A DNA stretch of 64,000 bases from Linum tenue (taxonomy: Eukaryota > Streptophyta > Magnoliopsida > Malpighiales > Linaceae): positions 6,845,742 through 6,909,741 of the forward strand of contig CAMGYJ010000008.1 in the NCBI GenBank assembly GCA_946122785.1, read 5' to 3'. A model generated the notes under the pieces. That model saw only the letters and a program-made list of their open reading frames with translations, made no database searches and had not been told where the DNA came from. The position numbers and the translations under genes were made by a program. This document shows, piece after piece, positions 20,219 through 32,290 of the stretch. Position 1 is the first letter of the stretch; each line of letters opens with the position of its first letter.

Positions 20219-23200
20219 ATGGCGGTGGGTATTGATGAACCGGCGGCAGAGTTGCGCAGGAAGAGGGTGGAGTTTCATCCTTCCGTTTGGAATGATTTCT
20301 TTGCTCGCTCGAACATCTCCACCAACGCTGCTGATTCTCAGGTAACTCTAAACCGATCTCTCTCACTTTTACCACCTTTTCTTTTCTTCCATAATTTTCC
20401 TTTTTTATGTATATATACTGCATGGTAACTTTTACGATAAACCATGGATTGACACTTTGACAGGGTAGACTCGAACTTTATTTTTCGATTTTTTGGAACT
20501 TCATATATATTATAACAGAATTTGGAGGAAGCTCAGAAACTGACGGAAGAAGTCAGGGAGATGCTCAGGGGAGCTGTTAGTAACGATGATGAGAAGAAGG
20601 CTACGATTCTGGAAACGCTGGAGATGATTGACGCCGTCCAAAGGCTGGGCATCGCTTATCATTTCGAAGAAGAGATTGAAGCAGCTCTGCTTCGAATCTC
20701 CGGTGCCGCCGCCGATGGGTATGTCGACGCCGACGGTGACTTGTACGCTGTTACCCTCCGATTCCGGCTTCTCAGGCAGCAGGGCTACCACGTCAATCCC
20801 ACGCGTGAGTTATTTCATCTAGTATTTGTCATAAATAAGTTGGTGTCGAGTTAATAATTCAACTTGTTGGAACCAACAAGTTAATTATAGATCTTATAAG
20901 ACCTTTTTATATGTTCCCTTAAACGAAAACCAAATCATAAATTTGAAGTTAATTTGTACAGACTCACGATACATTGTGCTTAAATTCCATGTTAATATTG
21001 AGATCATGGAGATCCAAACACACAACATTTGACCAAATCATTTTAATAGCGCGTGATCATTAACCAGTTGATTTCAATAAATCGTGTTGTTGGAAGAAAT
21101 TTAATCATGTATTTTATATATCTCTCTTAGGGTGCGTTTGGATACAATGATTTGGATTTGGTATTTGTGATTTGGATTTCCAAATACCAAATCATGTGTT
21201 TGGATATTAATTACATTTGGTATTTGGATTTGTGTCAAATTCATGGGGTGATTTCCAAATACATGTCTAGTGTATTTTTTGTCAACTTCAAATACATTTC
21301 AACAACTAGTGATTTGAAATACCTCCTAACAAAAGAATGGACCTATTTGTAAAATATGAAAAGTTTAGGTACTATAGTGTGAGGCAAAACATATAAAGGT
21401 ACCCAAATGTAATTTTACCATCAAAATTTCAGGACCTTTTTATAAAATTTTAAAATTTTAGGTACTAAATTGTAAGAAAAATAATTTTGGGTACCAAACT
21501 GTAATTTACCAAAATTTGTAGTAAGTGACTAGAAAATTGAAAATTGAAATTGAAAATCATAAAATACAAAATACAAATAAATTACAAATGAGTATCCAAA
21601 CAATGAATTTGAATTACATGTATTTCAAATGCTAATATTTCGAATACATCCATTTCAAATGCTAATATTTCAAATACCTTACATTTAAAATCCACTTATC
21701 CAAACGCACCCTTACATAATTATTCTATGCATGCATACTTGCAGCTTGTTGGGAAACGACTACTAACATATAATATTGTGACATTACGTTTGTTGTGTGC
21801 GACTTCGTACCATTCAGTCGCCTTGGCGAAATTCAAAGACGAGAAGGGATACTTCAATGAAGATGTGTCCGGCGACGTGAAAGGGCTGCTGAGCTTGTAC
21901 GAAGCTGCTTACTACAGAGTCAACGAGGAACAAGTACTGGATGAAGCACTCGTGTTCGCAAGAACTCACCTTGAGCCCATTACCCAGCTAGATGACTCGC
22001 CTTGGGCCAGCCAAGTGAGACACTCGTTGAAATGGCCCATACTCAAAGGGCTTCCCATAAGGGAGTCGAGGCACTTCATGTCGATATACCAACAAGAGGA
22101 GAGCCACAACGAAGCCATTCTGAAGCTAGGGAAGCTGGATTTCAACTTGGTCCAGAAGTTGCATCAGCACGAGCTTAATATTCTCACCAAGTAATCATTC
22201 TTTATCCTTTTGACAGGTGGTGTCGAAAAAGCTGGTTTCTTCCACCAAAAAAGAAAAAAGGCTGGTTTATTAGTGGACAAGACTATTGCCATATTGTGCT
22301 GCTTTTTGTTTTTGTATTGTGCCCTAGCTACAATGTTTTGATAAGGATGGGTCAGAATGTCCTGTCTCACTGAATTATCAACAACCAGACCACCACCACT
22401 ACCGCCACCTTATTTGACTCTATAATTGGATTATGGCTGGCCATCTAATTTTTCCTTTTTTCTTTCCGTTATTGGTAAATAAAAGGTGGTGGATGGATTT
22501 GGACACGCCAACTACACTACCGTTTGCGCGGGACAGGGTGATTGAGTGCTACATGTGGCCGTTGGGTGGATTTATGAGGCCTGATTATACCACTGGAAGA
22601 ATTTTTGTCACGAAAATTACCGCACTTGTCTCCACCTTAGATGACATTTTCGATGTCCATGGCACCATTGATGAACTAGAGAGCATTACCAAAGTCATGG
22701 AGAGGTTGGCAATTCTTTTGTTAGTCACTTAAGTATTCTCATCAACTTATATTAATTTGGTAAAAATTTTCTATTAGGTGGGAAATTACAGATGAAGACG
22801 TGCTCCCTAGCTATTTCAAGTTCTGGTTTAAGACCTTGCTTGACGTGTTTGCTGAAATTGAAGCTCATGTGTCCAAGGAAGGCAGGTCCTTATGTATGGA
22901 GTATGCAATGGAAGCGGTAATTAATATTGAGATTAATTGCCTAAATAACTCATCAGTCCTTAATATTCTTACTTATGATGCAATTAATTCCGTCGCTAAT
23001 TAATTGAACAAAACATATGAATTACAGGTGAAACAGATAGTGAGGGCATTCATCAAGGAAGCCAGATGGTACAACAAAGGTTATGTAGCAACAATGGAGG
23101 AACATGTGCCTAATGGTTATGTGAGCATTGGGTATCCCCTGGCTATTACAGTGGTTTATTGTGGAATGGGAGAAGTTGCTTCCAAAGAGGTCTTCGAATG

Positions 23201-23724
23201 GCTGTTCAGTCAACCCAACCCTAAAATCCTTGTGGCTGGTTCTAGCATCGCCAGGCTCATGGATGACATAGTCTCCCACGAGGTATACATGCATGGTTGC
23301 CCTAGCTCCATCCCCCATTTTAAATTCTAACGTACTTGACATTCATGTATGCTAACTAATGTGACTATTAATTATGCTGATTCATACATGAGCCGATACT
23401 GATAATATATATTTCGATATGTGGGTACAGTTTGAGCAAGAAAGGGGACATGTGGCTTCGTCTGTAGAGTGCTACATGAAGCAATACGGTGTGTCAAAGC
23501 AAGAGGCGTACGTGGGGTTGAACAATTTGGTGGAGAAACTGTGGAAAGACATGAACGAGGATCTGATGCTGCCTTTGAAAGCTCCGTTACCGATTCTGAT
23601 GACCATAGTGAATATGGTGCGTGTCATGGATCTTTTGTATAAGGATGAAGACACTTACACGCATGCCAAGACCTTCATGAAAGAATTGCTCACCAACATT
23701 CTCGTGGATCCTGTGCCTATATAA
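20219..23724 (+). CDS. Terpene synthase 1 (sesquiterpene-type, TPS-a-like)
   Basis: Seven exons on GT-AG borders: 20219-20341, 20519-20804, 21818-22190, 22486-22704, 22778-22916, 23028-23282 and 23431-23724. They give 562 codons plus stop; exon sizes of 219, 139 and 255 bp match the classic angiosperm TPS pattern. The protein starts MAVGIDEPAAELRRKRVEFH with no transit peptide, and has an R(R)KX8W-type N-terminal motif. The class I site has RDR in exon 4, DDIFD in the metal-binding motif, and DDIVSHEFE (NSE/DTE-type) across exons 6-7. This predicts a cytosolic enzyme ionising farnesyl diphosphate to a sesquiterpene; the product cannot be read from sequence. Intron 2 (1013 bp) contains MITE copy D. 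No lesion was found. It is convergent with the BAHD pseudogene downstream. Confidence 0.9.
21130..21711 (+). mobile_element. PIF/Harbinger-like MITE, copy D (in TPS1 intron 2)
   Basis: 582-bp element, GGGTGCGTTTGGATA to CCAAACGCACCC, TSD TTA at 21127-21129 and 21712-21714. It makes up over half of TPS1 intron 2. Intron borders are unaffected, so splicing should still be possible. Confidence 0.9.
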
Positions 23725-24703
23725 CCCAGCTATATATTCTTGTTGCCAATAAGATCTTTGGGCAGTTCAATGCATGGTGTGTGTATTTTTAGTATATCTT
23801 TGTGTTACTTTTGTATTTTGGACTCAGGGTCCATCGATTAAGCGTTGTCAAATAAATATGTCAACATCAATATAACATTGTCTAAACTATTACATCGCGA
23901 TGAACTTATGGATATTATTAAGCGTTTTCATTTTTCTGTTTTATAAATTGGTTTTATCTTCTTTTTTTTAACTTGGATTTCAGAAAAATTTATAATTTAT
24001 ATCCATTTTCAATATATTTCGAGAAATTTTTTCGCACCAGCCATACCACACGTTACCACCTTGATAAACCACTATGTACCACCTTCGTTTTACACAAAAT
24101 ATTTTTAAATATTTTATCATAAGGAACAACTTCAATGTGATCAAATTTCCGGGGAAAATGTTTTCAAGACCATATATACCATCCTATACCACCTTGGTAA
24201 TGGTATGTAGTGTTAAGTAGTGGTAGATGGTGATGAAAGGTAGTAAATGACAATTAATATATTACTACTATCATATATATATATATAACTATTTTATAGT
24301 ATGATATGTTAATACCACCATGATACACTTACATAGCATTTAGTATTATCTTATTTACTACAAAAAATTACCACCATGGTATGAAATCGTAATATATGTC
24401 ACAATTTATTTATTTCAAAATATATCAAAATCGATGTCATTTTGAAGAGCGAACTTAATTTGATTTTTCTATGAATATTTTTTCAATTACGACACAAAAT
24501 GAAAGAGATAACTCATTAAAATTAATTTGGAAAAAAGTTTGTTCTCTTTCATAAATATTAAGTATAGGTTTATGCATAGTAATTAATAGGTAAGTTATGC
24601 ACAACATCCATTCCCGTATTATTATTATAGGAAAAAGTGAAATCATCAATAAAAAACTTAAGTTATAAGAATTGACCATAATTGTGAAAGAGTTTTGTTT
24701 CTT
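23725..24703. other. Spacer between TPS1 and the first BAHD pseudogene
   Basis: AT-rich, no gene. From about 24030 it contains repeated TACCACC words (CATACCACACGTTACCACC, TATGTACCACCTTCG, TATACCACCTTGG). A related stretch recurs near 30330-30380, so this is probably a decayed dispersed repeat. Confidence 0.5.
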
Positions 24704-25884
24704 TTATGGTAGTTGATGTCGTGGCCCACCGGCTGTAGTAGTCGTAGATGTCTTGAGGGCGGCTTCCCAAAAGAAAGCAGACAGAGTTTCAAGACGAGTC
24801 GGATTCGTAACTTTGTTGCTCCTTGCCCTGGCTCTCAGGCCCGTTATCGTGTTTCTATCAAACACGAACCTCCTGGTGGTAGCCTTTTGTCCTCCCGGAC
24901 GGACATCTGGGAAAATCATGCTTGCCATGGCCTTCTGGCACTGATCGACAAGTACAGGGTCGCGAGGATGGAAAACTGAGGATGGTTTGCGTAACTCTGG
25001 TTGGTTTTTCAGCAATATTGTCGATGATCCCGCGGGATCACGGACGTTGCAGTTGGCCGCCCAGGTGTGGAGGAACGCACTGGTGGTGGCCCCGTCCATG
25101 AGCTTGTGGTACATGTTCAGCCCGAGTGCGATCCCACCGCAGACAAACGTGTTGAGTTGTACTGCTAGTAGTGGATGATGATGATGATGATGTGGCGCCA
25201 GGCAAAAAGGCTCGGAGGGGAGCAAGTTGTGTAGGAGCCCCAAGTTGGGTGGCGAGGCCAGAAAGTCGAACAGGCGGTTCCCCTTCACTCGGGCTTCGGT
25301 GAAGGGGACACCCTGTTGGAAGTCGTGGATGATGAGGTTGTCTTTCACTCTTCCTGATACAGGATAGAAGGGATTCAATGTCTTGGACAGAGAGGCCTTC
25401 AGCCGCCTAGCAACCACCTCTTTCTCATGGCGATCAGCACTACTACTGTTCATGGGGTAGTGTTTGAGTGTGTGGTATATGATCCACGATTGAACATCTC
25501 CCAACAACTCGAGTTATTGGGATCAACTGGTTCTTGACATGGTATCAAAGCCTTCTGTGACCGAGAGGTCTTGTGTTCGATTCCCGGTGACCCCCATTTG
25601 TTAAGCACATGGTATTCTTGTCTTCAGACCTGTGCAAACTTCAAGCCCTTGTGAGTGGTTTTCGTTTGAGGGGGCGTGTTAGTGTTGTGGTATATGATCC
25701 ACGATTGAACATCTCCCAACAACTCGAGTTATTGGGATCAATTAGTTCTTGACAGGTAGAAGAGGACAAGAGGAGAATAAGTGGAGGCCATGAGCTGGTC
25801 AAGTAGGCAGAGCTTGAATGGTTTGAATTCATGCTCTACTGACCATGGTTTGATGTTCTCCATTGATATCACCGATACATCCAT
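24704..25884 (-). pseudogene. BAHD acyltransferase pseudogene 1 (N-terminal half, split by a TRIM)
   Basis: Starting at 25884 the minus strand encodes MDVSVISMENIKPWSVEHEF...SPLVLFY, typical of the BAHD genes in this cluster. A 294-bp TRIM element then interrupts the frame at the codons for LFYPMN. After it the frame resumes (PMNSSSADRHEKEVVARRLK, NPFYPVSGRVKDN, then the HxxxD motif as HKLMDGATTSAF) and ends within the region PTRLETLSAFFWEAALK, followed by a stop. The C-terminal half including DFGWG is missing. Insertion and 3' truncation make it non-functional. It faces TPS1 tail to tail. Confidence 0.92.
25461..25754 (+). mobile_element. Complete TRIM retrotransposon inserted in a BAHD gene
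   Basis: Two direct terminal repeats of 79 and 78 bp (25461-25539 and 25677-25754), each starting TGTT and ending TTGACA. The first is followed immediately by TGGTATCAAAGC, complementary to the 3' end of initiator tRNA-Met (primer binding site). The second is preceded by the purine tract GAGGGGGCG. The TSD is GGTAG on both sides (25456-25460 and 25755-25759), and the undisrupted site GGGGTAGAAGAGGA can be read in paralogous BAHD genes. With 294 bp and no coding capacity, this is a terminal-repeat retrotransposon in miniature. Confidence 0.9.
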
Positions 25885-26013
25885 TTTCCCTCTTTATGGA
25901 ACAATATCTCTCTCTGTTAACTGATCCACAACCAAATGTGCATTACTGTGTATATATATATATGTATATATAGCCCTACGTACACTACATTACACTACAC
26001 GATTTGACCACTA

Positions 26014-26090
26014 CCAGCTGCCGAGAATATTCGATCTTAATGTACAGCCATAACCTCGCATGCATGCATGCAAGTTTTTGATCCGAATAA
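26014..26090 (-). promoter_or_regulatory. Shared BAHD promoter block with RY repeat (at BAHD pseudogene 1)
   Basis: CAGCTG followed by CATAACCTCGCATGCATGC, close to the TATA-like GTATATATAGCCC at about 25965-25977. The same pairing occurs upstream of BAHD2 (34001-34060) and, twice, upstream of BAHD4. CATGCATG is the RY element recognised by B3-domain factors and CAGCTG is an E-box; function here is inferred from recurrence. Confidence 0.45.
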
Positions 26091-29000
26091 TTCATTGGAT
26101 GCAATAATCGTAATCAGACCTATATATGTTTATTTAGTGACAGCTGAAGAAATAAAGCTCACGATTATCTGTATTTGGGTGGCTTGGATGAGAAGTCAAT
26201 TATTATTATTAGAATTATTAAACCACAAGTACTAAAAAATTACCATAAATCGAAGTTACTGTTCCTTAAGAAAAAATCGGAGGTACTGTTCACTTGGGGA
26301 TTTGAGTTTCCTACGGCCAGTTTTGATTGAGCCCGAGTTCACTAACTTTGGGCTGGCTAAGTTAAGTCGTTGATCAATAATTATGTTAGCTAATCTGAAC
26401 CTTTGGATTCTTATCCCTAAATCACGTGTCTGTCTTCTCTCTCCTATTGAACTCTGTTTCTTTTTTTGGGTCGTTCATTCCTGATTCCTCTCTCCTTTTT
26501 TCCCGTCCTTTCTCTCTGCGTTCCGATTCTTGCGACCATCCATTTTCTTCTTCTCCTATTTCTTTTCCATGGAATCGAAACAAAGTAAAGGAAAGGGTTG
26601 TCGTGGAAGATGGAGCTGGAAGGGGAAGAGCCTGCTTTGCCGCCGATCTATATTCCTGACCTCTGTGAAGTTGGAAATCTCAACTCCTCAAGAGTTGGTT
26701 CGAGTCCGCTTCTTCAGATCTGATAGCTAAATCGTAAGGGAAGGGGAACCAAGGATGCTACTAGCCGCCAGTTGGAGCTAGACCAGAATCAGTTGTTGAT
26801 CGTCCCAGTCATCGTCTCTCTTTCTTCCCGGCGTTTCTTCTTCCCCCTAGATGCGCACTCTTCTTCCGGCAACCATTAAGCAGCTATGGAGGAGGAAGAG
26901 AGAAGGGGATCTTGAAGCCCTCACGGGCGTAATGGAGGTTCTTGGGCTTTCATCACTTCTTTAATTGTGATTGGTGGTCTTGCCTGCATTTGTGTTCCGT
27001 AAGTAGTGTAGGTTTGTTATTGCTTTTTTTTTATTTTTTTTTATCTTCCTTTCATCATCAGCTTTCAATTGGTTGGTATAGATCAGGGTGTTCTTTGATC
27101 ACAGGGACTGAACTTTACATATTAGTTACCTTAGAAAAGTTTATTTTGAAGTAGTATAGAGTGATCTAATACGACTAGCTTAGCTCTCGGTTGATAGATC
27201 AATGAATTTAGTTGGGTGAATCACATGGTGTTGAATAGTAATTACAATCCAATTCACCCTTTCCACCATCTAACCATACTTATCAGGAGGTTATGAATTC
27301 CATGTTTGTTGTATGGGAAGAGAGATATACTTGGGTGAAAAACCGAATGATTTACTACAGTTTGGTGGCTCTTCGGCATATGGTCTTTTGTTACTAACGC
27401 TTCTACCTCTACTAGGATGATTGCAGCTAAATAGTTTGATTTTGATCATCTGATGTGTTAGATACTAATACAAGGTTCACAGAGTAGTTTTTAAGCCACC
27501 CCTAATGCTCAAAGACTTGGTCAGCAGTATGTTCTCAACAAACTTGGTGCTTCCAATGTAACGGCAGCAGTTTAATGATATGCTGTGCTTTGAGGCAGAA
27601 ATAATAACAGAGAGAATTTGAAAACACAAAGAAATTGCATAGATGTTCATTCTTTCATACTCATTGGTTATTTTAAGTTATGTCAGCATAATATCGTTTA
27701 GTTGATAACCCCATTTCTTCCTCATAAGGGTTCTGCTGCTCATGTAGCCAGCAGTGTTCCCAAAAACGCAGTTGTATAGAGAAGTTGCTTCAACAACTAA
27801 GTCAATTTGTGGTTCTGGTACAAGCTGGATGGTTGGTTGGGAACACACAGTAATCGTGGCATTACTCCCAGCAAAATGCACTCTCAACAGTTTGATTCAC
27901 TCTGACGGTGATATGGAGAGGCAGAGGAACGTAAGAAGGTCATGTCATTTAAAAATTTCTAATTTCCTGATTACTACCTTGACTTGAATTAGAGTAGGAC
28001 CATGAATTAGCTTGCCATGCATATAAGTTGAGCTTGAGGATGTTCCTTTTGGATTTCATATGATAAAACAAACGGTTGACAAAAGCTTGGTTTGAACACT
28101 TTAGAATCCATGGTATAGATGTCAGGTCCATGAATGCTTTGGTAGTATGCCCCTTCCATGAGATTGGTATTCCAATTTGAATATCTCTTCCTAATCCTTC
28201 CATGACATAAAGAATGAAATCTATTTATCCCTGTCTATCTTCCCTTATATTTGGTTAAAAAGAAAATAAATGGGAGATGGAATCTTGCAAATGGGAATGA
28301 CAAAGTTAAGCAGGTTATATGTGGGATTTTAGATTGTATTGTGTGCAGATAATTCTTCCTTAGAGCTCAATCTATCTTGCAGTTTCTTTTATTCTCCACT
28401 TTTTATCTTCAGTTACTATTCATCCACTTAATGAGCTGTTAATGGTCTGTTTCAAATTGGTAATCTTTTCAATAGATTAGATTTATTAAGTGTTGTATAG
28501 CTGTTTAAGCTGAGACTCATGCTAATATTCTTTAATTGTCTTGATTGCAGTTTTGGACCTATAATGTTGTTCTGGAGCTGGAAGAAAAGTGATATCTCAG
28601 AGGTGTTGATTCTTGCTTCATAGCTATAGTTTGTTCCCCTTATGTTGAAAGTGGAATGGTTAGTAGGCATTGCAGTGTACCAATGAAGCGTGTAGTATCC
28701 AGTGAATAATTACACCTTGAGACAATATATACTTATGCAGAGCTAACCTAAAGAAAGATAGGATGTTCTCTTTATTGGATACAAATTATTTAGGTTCAAA
28801 ACCTTTTAAAAATGAAATTATAAAAATGATAAAAGGTCTAATATCTTCTGGACTTTGATAGTGTTATTTGCAGGTTTTTTGTGTTTTCTGCAGAGGGGAG
28901 AAGCCAACTGCAGAATGTTGTCGATGATGGAAATTGAGCTGAAGTTATGTATTTTCACATGCCACAAATTTTAATATACCTTTGTCAACTAAAAGACTGT

Positions 29001-30902
29001 CCATATTGTGATGGAACGACCAACCTCATCTTTCTTTAGGACCTTTTAGCTGTTGTTAGTATACTTTTTTTGTTAATTGATTTTGATATCTTTAGTGTCA
29101 ATTTTGTTTGGGATGGTTAATTAGTGAATTTAGTTGCTTAATCAATTAGGAAAGGACCATTCATTTTTAAAGTAGAATCCTATTTAATGGATTTTTAATT
29201 TCCTAAATATCTCATAATGAGCCCCATATAGTGCACTTCTTAATCTTATTGTCTCCCAGTGTTTTAAGGGTTTAGTTGTTTGCATATGGTACACTGTATA
29301 ACTCAAGGGTTGATTATTCTCCCCCGTCAAAATCAATTCAGTTTCAGTGATCGTTCTCATTATATCAACAATCTTTCTCATTATTTCGTGCAACTTAGTA
29401 TCTTCCATGTTTCATATACTATGAAATTATCTCGTCACATTCCAGTGCCATCTTTTTAATTTCTATTATCTATATCCTTAAGAATTTTGAATTGAGTAAT
29501 GTATATTGGGATTTTTATGGAAGGTCTTATGTATATTAAGGATAATTCACTTACATTTTGTTGAGATAACCAAAGTTCAAATACTATGTTCAATTTTGAA
29601 TAAGGCTATAATTCCTACGGTTACAAAGAAGACAATATGATTTGATTAGTTTTGTTAATTCGTAGTTACATACCAAAATAAATTGTTCATATAAAAAGCA
29701 CTAGAATTTGGAGTTTCCACTTTGATCTTTGGCACCATACCATGCGCTATAATTTCATACTCAATAATTCAAATCCCATATTATTTTGGTATTTCTAAAG
29801 ATAAAAAATTTACAACATTTTTTTATCTCTAAGAACGTCCAAACAATTTAAGAAAGATGAACGTCTTTCACGCTAATTGACTGGTATTTTTTCCTCGACA
29901 ACCTGCTGCATAGCGCGGGCCATTTATCTAGTGTATATAATAAATGCTGGCTAATTATGGTTCTGCTCTCGTAATATATCAATAATGCCATGATTGATAT
30001 TTTGGGTAAACATTACAGCGGATTAGGATCTGGCCCATGTGCATGCAACATGTCGCGAATCCTGGCCAATTAATGGAGATCCAAGTTGGTATATATATAT
30101 ATATATGCTGGATTGAATTTGGGGTGAATAACTAGAGGTCATTTTGTTTTTAGTTGGGCTAGATTAAGAAATGAGATTAAATGACTTTCTATTTCCTTAC
30201 TTTTCCTAATTAGTTTTTGTTTTCTTTGTTTTAATTTTGATTTTAAATTAAATATTTTCCACAAAGCAAATGAGTTCGTCGTAATCTACAAAATAATATC
30301 AATTTTTAATATACATAAAGAAAAGACTTTTTGTCACACTCATACCACTTGTTACCACCTCTAGAACAACCTTCATTTTTAATTCGAATTTTTAAAAATT
30401 TGTTCAGAAAAAATATCTAGTTCATCATTATTTATTAGATCTACAAATTTTTTAGGGACACTTTTTTCATGACCAAATATATTGTTATACACAATAGAGG
30501 GCAAACACTAGATAATCTTATTCACAGAACAAAGAAACGTATTAAATACATCAAACTCAACTATTGGGAGCTAAAAACAAGCTATCACTCAGCCTATCAA
30601 ACGTAAAACAAGGACTTGCTTAACAGTTACAACCACAGTCCTTAAAACTAGCAACACATGTAACTCACGTTCTACTAACTCAGATCCTATCCGGACTTGT
30701 TATTGACTCAACTTCATAACACACAAGGCACAGCAATACTAGTAACAGAAGGTGAGCAATACCATCCTGGTATATATAGGATAGCAATACTAGTAGCAGA
30801 AGGTGATGAAAGGGGAGGCTTCATTAACTAATCACATGTTGTCTGGTTATTAATTCATTAGAGAAGTCATAAGTACACGTGATGAGGCAGCTAGCGAGCT
30901 AG
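26091..30902. other. 4.8-kb stretch without a recognised gene
   Basis: A CT-rich start (26430-26560) resembles a plant 5' leader and is followed by an ATG frame MELEGEEPALPPIYIPDLCE (from 26611) that stops after 37 codons. A good donor-like CC|GTAAGT lies at 26999 and an acceptor-like TTGATTGCAG at 28550, opening FGPIMLFWSWKKSDISEV. These could be pieces of an unrecognised or decayed gene, or of a non-coding transcript; I could not join them into a convincing protein. From about 29000 to 30900 the DNA is AT-rich with a GCGCGGGCC-containing fragment at 29910-29945 and a repeated AGCAATACTAGTA-CAGAAGGTGA motif near 30735 and 30785. Confidence 0.4.
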
Positions 30903-31405
30903 CTAGTTGAGGATGATAGGCGGATTAGGGGAAGCATATTGAAGGAAGTGAGGATCATGTTCAAGAAGATACATGGCATCTTCATCTAGCCTTATCCACG
31001 CCTCTATGGCTTTCGAGCTTCCACGCCCTCGGGCAGCCACTTCCTTGAAAAAAGCACAATTGTTGAGACAAGGATGATCTCCGCTAGGGTCTCCAGACAA
31101 ACCGGTCCAGATGGGCTGCCCCCAACCAAAGTCGAAATTATTGAAACCGAACCCCATCCAGCTTGAGCAACTCATAATTGTCCGACCAAACCCTCCAGTC
31201 ATAATCTCATGCAACACCTTTTGCCCCTCAACCATGGCCGTCAACCCTTGTTCGCCCGAGATGCCGTTGAGGTAGTTCTCGTCAACTCTCATGTTTCCAT
31301 CTCGTATGAGACTCACCAGCTCCCTCATTGACTTGTTGTCGGGGCTGTCCCCGCAGCACGCCATCGCGCCGGTCACCAGATTTCCGAGGGAGTGCTTGGA
31401 CAAGG
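30903..31405 (-). pseudogene. BAHD acyltransferase pseudogene 2 (C-terminal half only)
   Basis: The frame reads LSKHSLGNLVTGAMA, SMRELVSLIRDGN, SGEQGLTAMVEGQ, SSWMGFGFNNFDFGWG, IEAWIRLDEDAMYLLEHDP and ASPNPPIILN to a normal stop. This is the C-terminal 40% of a BAHD enzyme with the structural DFGWG motif intact. The catalytic HxxxD half is absent: homology stops at about 31405, where retrotransposon sequence begins. It is 5'-truncated and non-functional. Its surviving half is complementary to that of pseudogene 1, but the two lie in the wrong order to be one gene split by an insertion. Confidence 0.9.
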
Positions 31406-31917
31406 AACATTGTTCTGATGTGGAAGATCAACCAAAGCCGCAACCACAGAGCATACGAGGAATAACCTTGATACTGATGACAAAGCACAAGGAACCCTTT
31501 TCTTATGTGGATGATCGGCCTAAACCGCAACCACAGAGCATACGAGGAATAACCTTGGCTCTGATACCACTTGTAGGAAAAATGGATTGAAATGCTCACA
31601 AACTCTCTTTATTTTTCACCTTCCAACAACTCACAATTGTTCAAACACTCTCTAGTTTCTTTCTTATTTGCTTTGCTTTGCTTGGGATGAAGAAACCATA
31701 CACAAACCATGGCTATTTATAGTCAAGTTCCAACACTAAATTGTGGCTTAAACTTTGCCACATGACTTAACTACCACTTCACACCTACTTAACCCCACAA
31801 ATATCTACCCATTTGTGATTTTTTTTTCTTCTTTTTCTTAATTTATAACTACCCACATTAATACAATTTCTAGATAACTCCACACACTTCACAATTCTAA
31901 CTAGTTGTGATGTTACA
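31406..31917 (-). mobile_element. LTR retrotransposon remnant (one LTR plus primer-binding side)
   Basis: A 346-bp LTR-like unit at 31572-31917 runs TG...CA on either strand. Next to it, on the minus strand, is TGGTATCAGAGCC (initiator-tRNA-Met primer binding site), then about 165 bp of internal sequence holding a tandem duplication of CAACCACAGAGCATACGAGG (at about 31441 and 31530). It abuts the broken BAHD coding sequence directly. No second LTR was found, so the rest of the element and the BAHD 5' half were probably lost together. Confidence 0.75.
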
Positions 31918-32290
31918 TTTTTTTAATTAAACTTTATTTTTCAATAGTAGGAAATTTGTTTTGTACCATCGGCCGAGACAGGGATACGCTTCCCTCGACC
32001 CTCAGTCCAGAGCTTGGCGTTTTGCCAGAGTATAGTCGGAGCAGCTTGGCCAACTGCCAGAGGATCGCCGGAGGGGGAACAAATGGTCGGTGGGCGGAAC
32101 GGGATCGCTGGAACAGAAAAGGGGTAAACGCTAAACGGGATAAGTAGGGTGCAACAAACTTGCGGTAGGCCTACCCACATTCGACTAAATTCCTTAAGTA
32201 CACTGGCCAATTAATATATCTCAAAATAACTAGTTTTCTTGTGATTAATTCATTAGAGACGCCATAAGTACAGGTGATGAGGTAGTATAG
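31918..32290. repeat. Dispersed repeat, left copy of a pair (partner near 34900-35110)
   Basis: The segment about 32030-32215 (AGCTTGGCCAACTGCCAG, GGTCGGTGGGCGGAA, then CCTTAAGTACACTGGCCAATTAATATATCT) matches about 34935-35115 (AACTTGGCCAGCCTCCAG, GGTCGGTGGGTGGAA, CCCTTAAGCTAAACTGACC). Neither copy has a conserved frame. It flanks BAHD2 on both sides, which fits local duplication. Confidence 0.5.

Noticed and set aside
25540..25590. tRNA-like signal (TGGTATCA plus a GTTCGATTCC B-box-like word)
   Set aside because: It is the primer-binding region and internal part of the TRIM element, not a tRNA gene; no cloverleaf can be formed.
29905..29945. GCGCGGGCCATTTATCTAGT at 29.9 kb and its inverted look-alike ACTAGTTTACTTGCCCGCGC at 44.7 kb as two ends of one transposon
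   Set aside because: They are 15 kb apart with genes between them and no shared flanks. More likely separate fragments of one dispersed repeat family.
24704..31405. The two truncated BAHD pieces as one gene split by a 5-kb insertion
   Set aside because: Both are on the minus strand, but the N-terminal half lies at lower coordinates than the C-terminal half, the reverse of what a simple insertion would give.
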